This document shows, one piece after another, positions 7,767-15,217 of a stretch of DNA of 20,485 bases. How positions within the stretch are numbered: position 1 is the stretch's first letter; the number at the start of each line of letters is the position of its first letter. The stretch is from the IMG/VR virus record IMGVR_UViG_3300047382_000470, positions 1-20,485 of that record. The stretch is one strand, 5' to 3'. A program made the position numbers and the translations under genes. A model generated the notes under the pieces. That model worked only from the letters and a program-made list of their open reading frames with translations, was not told the DNA's origin and ran no database searches. The stretch comes from a virus.

Positions 7767-10393
7767 TGTGGCCAAAGTTATCAACAATAAACGAAAAGGT
7801 ATATAAAACTATTACTGAAATAGACAACCAAAAAGCAAGTCAATTAAATATTTGGGTTAGACTATTCAGTGGTGTAGGTAATGGATTGATTATGGTATCA
7901 AATCCAGACACTAAACTATTTGCCGCAGCAGGTGAAGGTGGTATCTATGGATTTGCTGGAAATGAAAAAGAATCAGGATATAGTGGTACTCTTGGAACTG
8001 ATTGGAACGGTAATCCAATAAATCCATTAAATGGTAGAAGTTTAAGACCATCACCAATAGTAACTAATTTAGAGTTCACTGAAGGAGAAGACCAAATATC
8101 AAGAACTGGTAAAATTAATTTAACTTGTTATTCATTAGAACAGTTAGAAGCAATTCAACAATACTTTATGGAACCTGGTTTTCATTTATTTGTTGATTGG
8201 GGTTGGAATACAAATGATGGAGCAAGAGGACTTACACGAGTAAAGACTAAAGATGCAGATGGTAATCCATTAACAGCTTCCCAAATTGTTGCTGCCGCAT
8301 CAAATGATAATCTCCGTCAATCCAGTATGATAGCTAAAAAAACTACCACCAATGGTCAGTATGATTCTTTTCTTGGATTTATAGTTGGTGGAACTGTAAG
8401 TGGTGGGGGTCAATCTTTTGAAGTTTCGATAGAACTTAGAGGAACACCACAACTACCAACTTATTTTCAATCACATGAAGTAAACTATAAAAAAAATAAA
8501 GAGAATGATGATATATTGGCAGAACAAATTTCTGTACCATATCCTCCATCGAGTTTAGAACAAGAAGCAGAAAATGGAGATACATCAGATGATATGGTAA
8601 GAAATCGTAGATTCTCTCTCATGTATAATGAATTACCATCAAAAAGACAATTAAAATCAGTTAAAGACTTAAAAAGTACATTCAAATATACTGATTTTAT
8701 TAACTTTGATAGTGTTGTTTCAAAAAGTATAAATTCATATACTAAAAATGGATTTTGGGCAACTATTGCAAATTTTTCAACTTCTGCAGAAGAAACAGTT
8801 GAGGTTAAGGTTGATGGAGTAGAAAAAGATTTTACAATTGATAGAGCAAAATTATTTTCATTTCAAAAATACATTAAGTTTGATAAAGCTATTGATATAT
8901 TAAATAAAAATGGAGGATTATCTCACTTTAAGATAGGAGACCGAGAAGTTGAAGTAACATTAGATATCAGTAATGTAAAAGTAGGTTCATTCCCTCTTAT
9001 ATTTTCAACAAAAAAAGAAGTTATGATAATACCAGGTAGGATTCCTGATTTTTCTAAACTAGCATTTAATGATGGTGGTCTAGATTACAATAATCCACAA
9101 ACGATTGATAATTCTATTGATGGTGTTAGTTTTACTCAAAATTTCGAACTAGATGAAGGAACTTTATCAGATTCAAAAAATTATTGGGGGTATTTGAAAA
9201 ATCTGTATATTAATACTGATATGTTTGAAAAAAAAATAACACAATCTCAAAAAAATATAAGAGAAGTTATATTAGACATATTAAATGAAATGTCATCTGC
9301 TGTAAATGGTTTTTGGGACTTTCAAATAGTAGAAGGTGAAAGTAAAGGTGGTGATATTACATTTACCATCATAGATAGAAATTGGATAGGAAAATCTGAC
9401 AATACCAAAGTTAGAACATTTGTTCATGATGGAGAAAAAAGTAGATTTTTAGACGCAACTCTTGATATAGATATACCAGGTGAAATGGCAAATCAAATTA
9501 TATCTAAAAGACTTAATATATCTCCTGGTGGACAACAACCAGAACTTAAAACAAATACCTTTTTTGCAAAGGGGGTGGATAAGTTTATGAAAAAAGCAAA
9601 TTTCAAAGGAGTAGAATTAAGTGGAGAAGATGAAGATACAGACTCAGGTACTTCAATCGAAGAAGGTTCTGTTGCAGAAAAAGAAAAAGAAATTTCAGAT
9701 TTAGATAGTAATATAAAATCTAGAAATCAACAAATTGAAAACAAAGAAGCTCTTAGAAGTAAACTATTAGCGTATACCAAAAAACCAGGTAAGAAATATC
9801 CTGTTACAATAAATGGTGTTACTTACAACAGTACTAATGAAATTAATAAAGAAAGAAAGAAAATCTTTTTTGAGATTGGAAGAGTTAATACTGCTAATAG
9901 GGAGGATAATACAAAAAAGATAAATGCCGAAAAGGAATTAACTAATCAGAAGATAGATGAAAAAATATCGGCAATAGAAGAAAATATAAAAAAAATAGAA
10001 ATATTACCAAATCCAGAATTAAAAAGTGAAATAAATGTGGAGGATAAGTCACTAGCTGAGTTATTAATAAGTCCACCAACCACAGATGGTTCTGAAGATT
10101 TGTTTAGAAAATCTTTTAGAATATATTGTTTGAATGATACTAACTTTTTAGATATTCTAAAAAAGAAAAAACTAGCTCTACCAAAGGACAGATTATCACA
10201 TCCTCTTCCAATTAAATATTCATTTACTATTTTAGGGAATAGTGGTCTTCAACGAGGAGATACTTTTAATATCATAGGTATTCCAAAAAAATATAGAAAC
10301 AATGGGTTATTTCAAATAAATGAATTAACACATACTATAACTGGTATGACTTGGAAAACAAGAGTACAAGGATTATATAGACAAACACAATAA
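7766..10393 (+). CDS. Large baseplate hub protein (gp27/gpD-like)
   Basis: 875 residues, the largest product in the window. An N-terminal region at about 92-150 reads RPSPIVTNLEFTEGEDQ, then TGKINLTCYSLEQLEAI and FHLFVDWGWN, typical of hub barrels in marine myoviruses. The C-terminus, about 785-875, has SFTILGNSGLQRGDTF, an FNIIGIPKKYRNNGLF segment and TGMTWKTRVQGLYRQ, the end found in gp27/gpD-type hub proteins that form the trimeric ring below the tube. Between them, at roughly 632-750, lies a strongly charged, lysine/glutamate-rich stretch that should be coiled coil. This is an insertion relative to T4 gp27 (391 residues), so the protein may combine hub and spike-related or partner-binding functions. 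No lysozyme motif is visible. The start codon overlaps the LysM gene's stop. Confidence 0.75.
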   Translation: MWPKLSTINEKVYKTITEIDNQKASQLNIWVRLFSGVGNGLIMVSNPDTKLFAAAGEGGIYGFAGNEKESGYSGTLGTDWNGNPINPLNGRSLRPSPIVTNLEFTEGEDQISRTGKINLTCYSLEQLEAIQQYFMEPGFHLFVDWGWNTNDGARGLTRVKTKDADGNPLTASQIVAAASNDNLRQSSMIAKKTTTNGQYDSFLGFIVGGTVSGGGQSFEVSIELRGTPQLPTYFQSHEVNYKKNKENDDILAEQISVPYPPSSLEQEAENGDTSDDMVRNRRFSLMYNELPSKRQLKSVKDLKSTFKYTDFINFDSVVSKSINSYTKNGFWATIANFSTSAEETVEVKVDGVEKDFTIDRAKLFSFQKYIKFDKAIDILNKNGGLSHFKIGDREVEVTLDISNVKVGSFPLIFSTKKEVMIIPGRIPDFSKLAFNDGGLDYNNPQTIDNSIDGVSFTQNFELDEGTLSDSKNYWGYLKNLYINTDMFEKKITQSQKNIREVILDILNEMSSAVNGFWDFQIVEGESKGGDITFTIIDRNWIGKSDNTKVRTFVHDGEKSRFLDATLDIDIPGEMANQIISKRLNISPGGQQPELKTNTFFAKGVDKFMKKANFKGVELSGEDEDTDSGTSIEEGSVAEKEKEISDLDSNIKSRNQQIENKEALRSKLLAYTKKPGKKYPVTINGVTYNSTNEINKERKKIFFEIGRVNTANREDNTKKINAEKELTNQKIDEKISAIEENIKKIEILPNPELKSEINVEDKSLAELLISPPTTDGSEDLFRKSFRIYCLNDTNFLDILKKKKLALPKDRLSHPLPIKYSFTILGNSGLQRGDTFNIIGIPKKYRNNGLFQINELTHTITGMTWKTRVQGLYRQTQ

Positions 10394-10394
10394 G

Positions 10395-10751
10395 ATGAGT
10401 TTATTAAGATATAACATATTATTAAAAAAACAAAAAAAATCAGTAGGTGTTCCTTCTATAAAAACTCATTTACCTAATCCAACAGACGGTGATTATAATA
10501 AGGGATATATAAAAAGATACTTTGTACAAAAAGCAAACGATAAGGATTCTCAAATTTTTGAAGTTAGTCAAGTTCAGTACTCTTCATATTCAAACCTTTC
10601 TTACTACCTTTTAGTATCTATTGATTGGAGAGTAAGGGGAAACGTAGAGGAAGTTAAGTATTCAAATAAAGAATCTATTAAAATTGTTTATGGTAAAATG
10701 CCTAAACTGTCTCTTTACTTACCAAACTTATTACAATTTTATCGAAAATAA
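10395..10751 (+). CDS. Conserved small protein of unknown function, probable virion component
   Basis: 118 residues. Visible patterns are a basic N-terminus (LLKKQKKSVGVP), KGYIKRYFVQKANDKDSQIFEV in the middle, YYLLVSIDWRVRG, and a C-terminal MPKLSLYLPNLLQFYRK. Proteins with the 'GYIxRYFxxKxND' element accompany baseplate and neck genes in T4-like marine phages, but I know no function for them. It is the last gene of the run that begins at 3219, separated from the hub gene by one base. Its TAA stop is immediately followed by the TTTG box of the next gene's host-type promoter. The transcription programme therefore changes here. Confidence 0.7.
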   Translation: MSLLRYNILLKKQKKSVGVPSIKTHLPNPTDGDYNKGYIKRYFVQKANDKDSQIFEVSQVQYSSYSNLSYYLLVSIDWRVRGNVEEVKYSNKESIKIVYGKMPKLSLYLPNLLQFYRK

Positions 10752-10783
10752 TTTGGTAATCTGAATATTTTTTGTTATATTTG
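10752..10783 (+). promoter_or_regulatory. Host-type (Bacteroidetes) promoter, glycosyltransferase gene
   Basis: TTTG at 10752-10755 and TATATTTG at 10776-10783, separated by 20 bases. This matches the Bacteroidetes housekeeping consensus TTTG/TAnnTTTG without mismatch. Transcription should begin a few bases past 10783, leaving a short leader before the ATG at 10811. Confidence 0.82.
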
Positions 10784-10810
10784 GATAAGCAAAAATACAT
10801 TTATAAAACA

Positions 10811-11773
10811 ATGAAGGTTACTATTGTAGTTAGAACTTATAAAAGACCTCTATTCTTAAAAGAGGCATTGGCATCAATACATCTACAAACTCATAAAGAT
10901 TGGGAAGTGTTGATTTTTGATGATGGTGGATTATCTGAAACATTTTCTATTTACAAAAACTTCAAAAAAGAAAATAAAGATAAAAGAATTTTATTTTTTT
11001 CATCAAATCAACCATATTATTATTTCAAAGAAAGTTGGAAAATAGCACCTAAAATTTCAGAAGGAGAAATTATGGTTAGATTAGATGATGATGACTTACT
11101 GAGTGTAGACTCATTAGAGTATTTATCAAATACATACACAGAACATAAAGATTTAGATTTTTCATATGGTTCAACTATTTTCTTTGAAGGTAATGAATTA
11201 AAAAACAAAGTAATTACTCAGACTCCTTTAGAACCACCAAAAACAAAAGATATTTGGGAAGGTTATTTGGAAGGTCATCCTTGGAATAAACCATGGAGAT
11301 TCAAAATGAACCATTATGAAGAACCAAAAAATTATACATCAATAGTTCATTGTAGTAAAGCAAATATAATGTGTATCTATCACACTTATGTTATGAGAAC
11401 TTCATCAATTTTGAAAGTATTGGACAAATTTGATGTAACTTCTAATTTTGTAGATGATTTAGAGGTTATGGGTAGTTTAGATTATTTAGGTCTAAAACAT
11501 ACTGCAATAAAAAGAACTCTGACTTATTGTAGAATTCATAATGATGGTAGAGTAACTGATAAACAAAATGAAGTTGAAGGTCAAACCCTATGGAATAATA
11601 TATTATGGATTCGTGATAAAGTTGATTTTTTAAGAAAAGAAGGGTTCGAATCCACTATTTACTTAAATACCATAGAAAACAACAAAAATCAACAAGAAAT
11701 ACATCCAACCGAGCAATTAAACTTTAAGGAATACACACATGATATTCAATCAAAGTCAGAATTATTTGGATAA
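10811..11773 (+). CDS. Family 2 glycosyltransferase
   Basis: Transfers a sugar from a nucleotide sugar to an unknown acceptor; probably cytoplasmic, as no membrane segment is seen. The 320-residue product has a GT-A fold signature: VTIVVRTYKRPLFLKEALASI at residues 3-23, the nucleotide-binding FDDGG at 36-40, and the metal-binding LDDDD at 91-95. A possible catalytic acidic motif DDLEV lies at 215-219, with a basic/aromatic TYCRIHNDGR segment at 238-247. I chose ATG 10811 rather than an upstream in-frame TTG at 10772, because the -7 promoter element overlaps that TTG and transcription must start downstream. It sits between late structural genes but carries its own host-type promoter. Candidate acceptors are phage DNA bases, host surface glycans or a virion protein. 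The sequence does not decide. Confidence 0.85.
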   Translation: MKVTIVVRTYKRPLFLKEALASIHLQTHKDWEVLIFDDGGLSETFSIYKNFKKENKDKRILFFSSNQPYYYFKESWKIAPKISEGEIMVRLDDDDLLSVDSLEYLSNTYTEHKDLDFSYGSTIFFEGNELKNKVITQTPLEPPKTKDIWEGYLEGHPWNKPWRFKMNHYEEPKNYTSIVHCSKANIMCIYHTYVMRTSSILKVLDKFDVTSNFVDDLEVMGSLDYLGLKHTAIKRTLTYCRIHNDGRVTDKQNEVEGQTLWNNILWIRDKVDFLRKEGFESTIYLNTIENNKNQQEIHPTEQLNFKEYTHDIQSKSELFG

Positions 11774-11796
11774 TTGAAATAATTTTTGTATATTTG
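11765..11796 (+). promoter_or_regulatory. Host-type promoter, polymerase-like gene
   Basis: TTTG at 11765-11768, 20 bases, then TATATTTG at 11789-11796. The first box lies within the last codons of the glycosyltransferase gene. The ATG at 11806 begins nine bases after the -7 element, so the transcript would be leaderless or nearly so. Confidence 0.82.
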
Positions 11797-11805
11797 TAAG
11801 TTCAA

Positions 11806-13089
11806 ATGGTTATAGTAGAAAGTAATAAAGAAAAAGAAGAGTTTTTACAATTGTGGGAGAATAATCCTTCTATTGTAATTCCTATATGGTGTGATTTGGA
11901 TAAACATCCAATGAACAATGAACTTGCGTTCTTATTCGTAAGGGTGGGGAAAATTGACTTTATTCTTATATATAATCATATTGATGGTAAATCCCATCAT
12001 TTAGACCTTTCAACATCAACACAACCCAAATGGGTATGGAATAAGAAAGGTTTATTACAAACCGATACCAATATTCAAAATATATTTGATATATCCAATT
12101 ACTACTTCTTTGAAGTTGGTAAAATTATACCCAATGAGGTACAAAATCAACCTTTTATCTCACATTATACCCGAATGGGTGTAAGAGATAATTTGGGAAA
12201 GATAGCACCTATAATGAAATGGAGTGAATATCTAAAATCATTTGTTGATAATATAAGTAGTACCATTCCTCCTTCCGATTTATCTCCTAAAAGTTGGATT
12301 GATAATACGATGATTCCTCTTTTATCTCAGATTGAACGATATGGGGTTGGGGTCGATAGTGAAAAATTTTTTGATAGATACCCAAATGCCACCAAACACT
12401 TATCTAATAATACCCTTTATACCGAATACAATCCATACACGATTACATCAAGACCTTCCAATAGATTTGGTGGTATTAACTTTTCTGCACTAAACAAAAA
12501 AGATGGTACAAGAGAAGTTTTTATCCCAAAACCAAATCATATATTCCTACAAATGGATTATGATGCTTATCACCCACGAATTATTGGTAAGTTGATTGAT
12601 TACGAATTACCCGATACTTCGGTTCACCAATGGTTGGCAGACCAATATGGTGTTGATTATGGAGAATCCAAAGGAATTACATTCCAACTCCTTTATGGTG
12701 GTATACCCGAAGAGTTCGACTCTATTCCTTATTATAAGAAGGTTAGAGAGTACATCGATGAAATGTGGGGTAAGGCATCGAAAAAAGGTTATGTATCGAC
12801 TTACAATCGAAATATACCTCTTAGTTCGATAGAAGGTTTGAATCCACAAAAAGTATTTAACTATTTACTACAAGCAACTGAAACTGAGTTAAATATGGAT
12901 ACAATGAGGAAAGTGTTGGAGTTTATTGAACAAACCGACATTGAGTTAAGTTTATACACATATGATTCATTCTTATTTTCTTATCCATTGGATACTCCTA
13001 AAGAACATGCTCTTAAACTAAAAGAAATAGTAGAAAGTAATGGGTTTCCTATAAACGCAACTTGGGGAACGGATTACTCAAAACTTTAA
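11806..13089 (+). CDS. Compact family-A DNA polymerase-like protein
   Basis: 427 residues, against about 600 for a Klenow-type fragment. The C-terminal half aligns by eye with Pol I: TSRPSNR (213-219, Pol I TGRLSS), motif A MDYDAYHPRI with D251, motif B SKGITFQLLYGG with K289, F293 and Y297, the FNYLLQATE segment with Q356, and motif C YTYDSFLF with D387. Both catalytic aspartates are kept. Changes are notable: the steric-gate Glu of DYSQIELR is H256, the motif B Arg four residues before the Lys is Tyr, and the motif C 'HDE' is 'YDS'. The thumb is mostly absent. The N-terminal 150 residues contain WCDLDKHPMNNEL, a possible remnant of the 3'-5' exonuclease motif I, but no clear exo II or III. 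It may be an active small polymerase or a replication accessory. A consensus host-type promoter lies immediately upstream. Confidence 0.78.
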   Translation: MVIVESNKEKEEFLQLWENNPSIVIPIWCDLDKHPMNNELAFLFVRVGKIDFILIYNHIDGKSHHLDLSTSTQPKWVWNKKGLLQTDTNIQNIFDISNYYFFEVGKIIPNEVQNQPFISHYTRMGVRDNLGKIAPIMKWSEYLKSFVDNISSTIPPSDLSPKSWIDNTMIPLLSQIERYGVGVDSEKFFDRYPNATKHLSNNTLYTEYNPYTITSRPSNRFGGINFSALNKKDGTREVFIPKPNHIFLQMDYDAYHPRIIGKLIDYELPDTSVHQWLADQYGVDYGESKGITFQLLYGGIPEEFDSIPYYKKVREYIDEMWGKASKKGYVSTYNRNIPLSSIEGLNPQKVFNYLLQATETELNMDTMRKVLEFIEQTDIELSLYTYDSFLFSYPLDTPKEHALKLKEIVESNGFPINATWGTDYSKL

Positions 13090-13097
13090 TATTTATA
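13088..13097 (+). promoter_or_regulatory. Candidate late promoter motif, 542-residue protein gene
   Basis: AATATTTATA, overlapping the TAA stop of the polymerase-like gene and ending 20 bases before the ATG at 13118. No host-type TTTG box lies 20 bases upstream. The motif marks the return to late-type expression after the two host-promoter genes. Confidence 0.55.
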
Positions 13098-13117
13098 GGA
13101 TATAGGAAGATTTAAGT

Positions 13118-14746
13118 ATGGATTATTTTAAGCAATTAATAAGTGATATAATAACCGAGGTTTCTTACAGAACTAAAGAAGGTGTTTTGGATTTTGATAA
13201 TCCATCTCATATTAATATTTTTTCTGAGGTATTGGATGAATTTGGGTTGGGTGAAATCAAACACCAATTAATTCAAAATATTTTTGAAGTAAACGAAGAA
13301 ACTGACTCGGATGAAAAAGATGAAATCGAAGAACTAATATCAGAAGCAAGTATTTTAGACCCTAAATATAAACCAGGTCATCAAGTTGTTGTAAAAGATA
13401 AAGTAACTTTTGCTAAACAATTAAAAGTAGGGGATGTAGTTACCATTGTAACAAATAAAGAAGGTGAACCAGATTATGGTTCTGGTGATTTTGAAAAAAC
13501 ATTAAAATTTCCAGATGGTAAAGAGTTCAAAATTGCATCAAATAATAAAGGATATGGTTCTACTATGTTTAATCATCTTAAATCTGGTAAATCAATGCCA
13601 AGTGGTGAAGATTGGGAATCATTAATTATTGTAGCATTTAATGAAAAATATGAAGGTTACGAATGGGAAAGAGCAGAAAAGTTTTGGTCAGATTATGGTG
13701 AAGATGCAAAAAAAGTTGCTGATTCATTTAGAAAAGTAATTAAATCAAAAAATTTATCTCAATTAGGTGCTTCTACTGCTGCATTAAATTCTAATTGGGG
13801 TGGTTCAAATAAAACACCTAAAACCGACATTTTAGGGGATACTGATGAAAGAATATCACTAAAAAAAGCAGGTGGTTCACAATTAATGAGTGGAGGACCT
13901 GAAGAAGCACTCGCAACATTTGATGCGGCAATGCAGATGGTTGGTCAAAATAAACCAAAAGTATTAGATTCATTCTTAAATACGTTAGAAGAAAAAATGG
14001 GTAGAATGAGTCAATCAGGTACTATCACTGCACTTCAAAAATTAAGAGATAGTGGTGAACAACTAACTAAAGACCAAGAAAAACAAATCGCAGAGATGGA
14101 AAAACTCCAACTAAATGCAAAAGAAATAAATTTGGATATGTCTTCAGTGTTTAAGGATATTTACTTCAAAAGTTGTTTTTGTTTCGAAGCAGCAACTGGT
14201 ACTACTAAGTTTGCTGATAAAAAAGCAGTAGCAAATGAATTGATTGAGTTTAATCCAGGTAGTGGAGAAATTACTGCACATTTACCTATGAAAAAAATTG
14301 AAGATGCAAAAGTACTTGCAAACTCTAACTCATTTTATGTATCATTCAAGACGGGTGGTGGAGGTTCTAAACCATATCTTGCGTTGAGAACAAAAAAAAT
14401 GAGTAAAAAACAAATGTTAGGTGAAGATATAGAAACATTTAGAGATATTGTAGTAGAAGAGTTTTCAAAATCAGACTATGGTATGAATTTCTTAAATGAA
14501 GCAAATGAAGAACAACTTAATGAGTTTCAAATCTTCAATAAATTATCAAAGGGTATTAAAAATGTATCATCCAAGATAAAAGACCAAGCAAAAAAAATAC
14601 TAGATGGGATTCTAAAAAGAATCAAATTAGCGTTTGATTCTATAAAAAGAATGGGTCGTAAGATGTTTGATAGTATTATGTACTTTTTGGGTATGAAAGT
14701 AGAATCTGTTAAGATTTCAAGTGGTGGCAAGTTTCCATTAGTCTAA
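13118..14746 (+). CDS. Probable virion protein with a possible PD-(D/E)XK-like core
   Basis: 542 residues, no signal peptide. Residues 55-80 are acidic. A central block reads WESLIIVAFNEKYEGYEW (166-183), then NKTPKTDILG (231-240) and RISLKKAGGSQLMSGG (245-260), followed by FEAATGTTKF (356-364). This set recurs in proteins encoded among structural genes of marine T4-like phages. The spacing TDI...ISLK resembles motifs II and III of PD-(D/E)XK nucleases, with D237 and K249 as candidate metal and catalytic residues and Ser in place of the usual acidic residue, so the fold may be present but inactive. The C-terminus (475-525) is a basic amphipathic region rich in KI/KR, fit for membrane or DNA contact. 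The late-type motif at 13088 and the context suggest a virion component. Nuclease activity is only a hypothesis. Confidence 0.6.
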   Translation: MDYFKQLISDIITEVSYRTKEGVLDFDNPSHINIFSEVLDEFGLGEIKHQLIQNIFEVNEETDSDEKDEIEELISEASILDPKYKPGHQVVVKDKVTFAKQLKVGDVVTIVTNKEGEPDYGSGDFEKTLKFPDGKEFKIASNNKGYGSTMFNHLKSGKSMPSGEDWESLIIVAFNEKYEGYEWERAEKFWSDYGEDAKKVADSFRKVIKSKNLSQLGASTAALNSNWGGSNKTPKTDILGDTDERISLKKAGGSQLMSGGPEEALATFDAAMQMVGQNKPKVLDSFLNTLEEKMGRMSQSGTITALQKLRDSGEQLTKDQEKQIAEMEKLQLNAKEINLDMSSVFKDIYFKSCFCFEAATGTTKFADKKAVANELIEFNPGSGEITAHLPMKKIEDAKVLANSNSFYVSFKTGGGGSKPYLALRTKKMSKKQMLGEDIETFRDIVVEEFSKSDYGMNFLNEANEEQLNEFQIFNKLSKGIKNVSSKIKDQAKKILDGILKRIKLAFDSIKRMGRKMFDSIMYFLGMKVESVKISSGGKFPLV

Positions 14747-14767
14747 TTACCCCCAAATTAATTATTT

Positions 14768-14777
14768 GATATTTATA
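14768..14777 (+). promoter_or_regulatory. Candidate late promoter motif, 133-residue protein gene
   Basis: GATATTTATA, ending 27 bases before the ATG at 14805. It lies inside a larger inverted repeat, AATTACC (14745-14751) and GGTAATT (14778-14784), whose right arm adjoins the motif. It may drive the whole set of genes up to the halogenase, which are closely spaced. Confidence 0.52.
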
Positions 14778-14804
14778 GGTAATTGATTAATATATAAAAA
14801 ATTT

Positions 14805-15206
14805 ATGAAAACACAATTATTGTGTACATTTACTTCAAAGGATGGGTTACAAAAGACTCTACAAGATATTAGAGAGACTTATGTGATAGTGTATAACTAT
14901 ATCTATATCTTACAGAATAAGTCAAACTTAGATGAACTTTACGTTACCTATAATATTAATACGGAGTTCAAACCACCACAACCTTTAGAAGATACAATAC
15001 TAATACACAGAAAAAAAGAATCAAATACTTTATACACCATTAACGCACTAAACCAATTAGTGAGAGAAGAAAATGGTGGTGTATTAGATAAGACATTTAT
15101 CATTGATTGGCAAAAATTTAGAAATTCAATAATACTTACAAATACTGAGGGTACGAAACGTATTCAAACTCGTATCTTTGAGGTTATAGAATTTAATCAG
15201 AAATAA
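14805..15206 (+). CDS. Conserved phage protein of unknown function
   Basis: 133 residues. The N-terminus MKTQLLCTFTSKDGL and the segments IYILQNKSNLDELYVTYNI, ILIHRKKESNTLYTINALN and IIDWQKFRNSIILTN form a pattern I recall from short proteins encoded near structural genes of cyanophages and other marine myoviruses, where it has no assigned role. No membrane segment, signal peptide or cysteine-rich motif is seen; the single cysteine is C7. The fold looks mixed alpha/beta. It is the first gene after the late-type motif at 14768 and precedes the cell-wall enzyme gene by 11 bases, so it is probably expressed late. A role in the virion or in assembly is inference from position. Confidence 0.7.
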   Translation: MKTQLLCTFTSKDGLQKTLQDIRETYVIVYNYIYILQNKSNLDELYVTYNINTEFKPPQPLEDTILIHRKKESNTLYTINALNQLVREENGGVLDKTFIIDWQKFRNSIILTNTEGTKRIQTRIFEVIEFNQK

Positions 15207-15217
15207 ATAAATAAGAA

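Noticed and set aside
9660-10010. Possibility that the charged stretch of the hub protein marks a fusion of two genes
   Set aside because: There is no internal stop, start signal or frame change, and the C-terminal part alone would be only a hub end, so one long gene with an insertion is simpler.
10772-10810. Thirteen-codon N-terminal extension of the glycosyltransferase from a TTG start
   Set aside because: The extension overlaps the -7 promoter element, so it would not be transcribed, and the family's N-terminal strand begins directly at ATG 10811.
11643-11656. GGGTTCGAATCC, a string like the T arm of a tRNA
   Set aside because: It is within the glycosyltransferase coding sequence, only two of five T-stem pairs form, and no acceptor or anticodon stem fits around it.
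12596-12849. ORFs of about 80 codons in other frames (both strands) within the polymerase-like gene
   Set aside because: They lie inside a gene with clear family-A motifs, have no promoter or plausible start context, and their products show no recognisable pattern.
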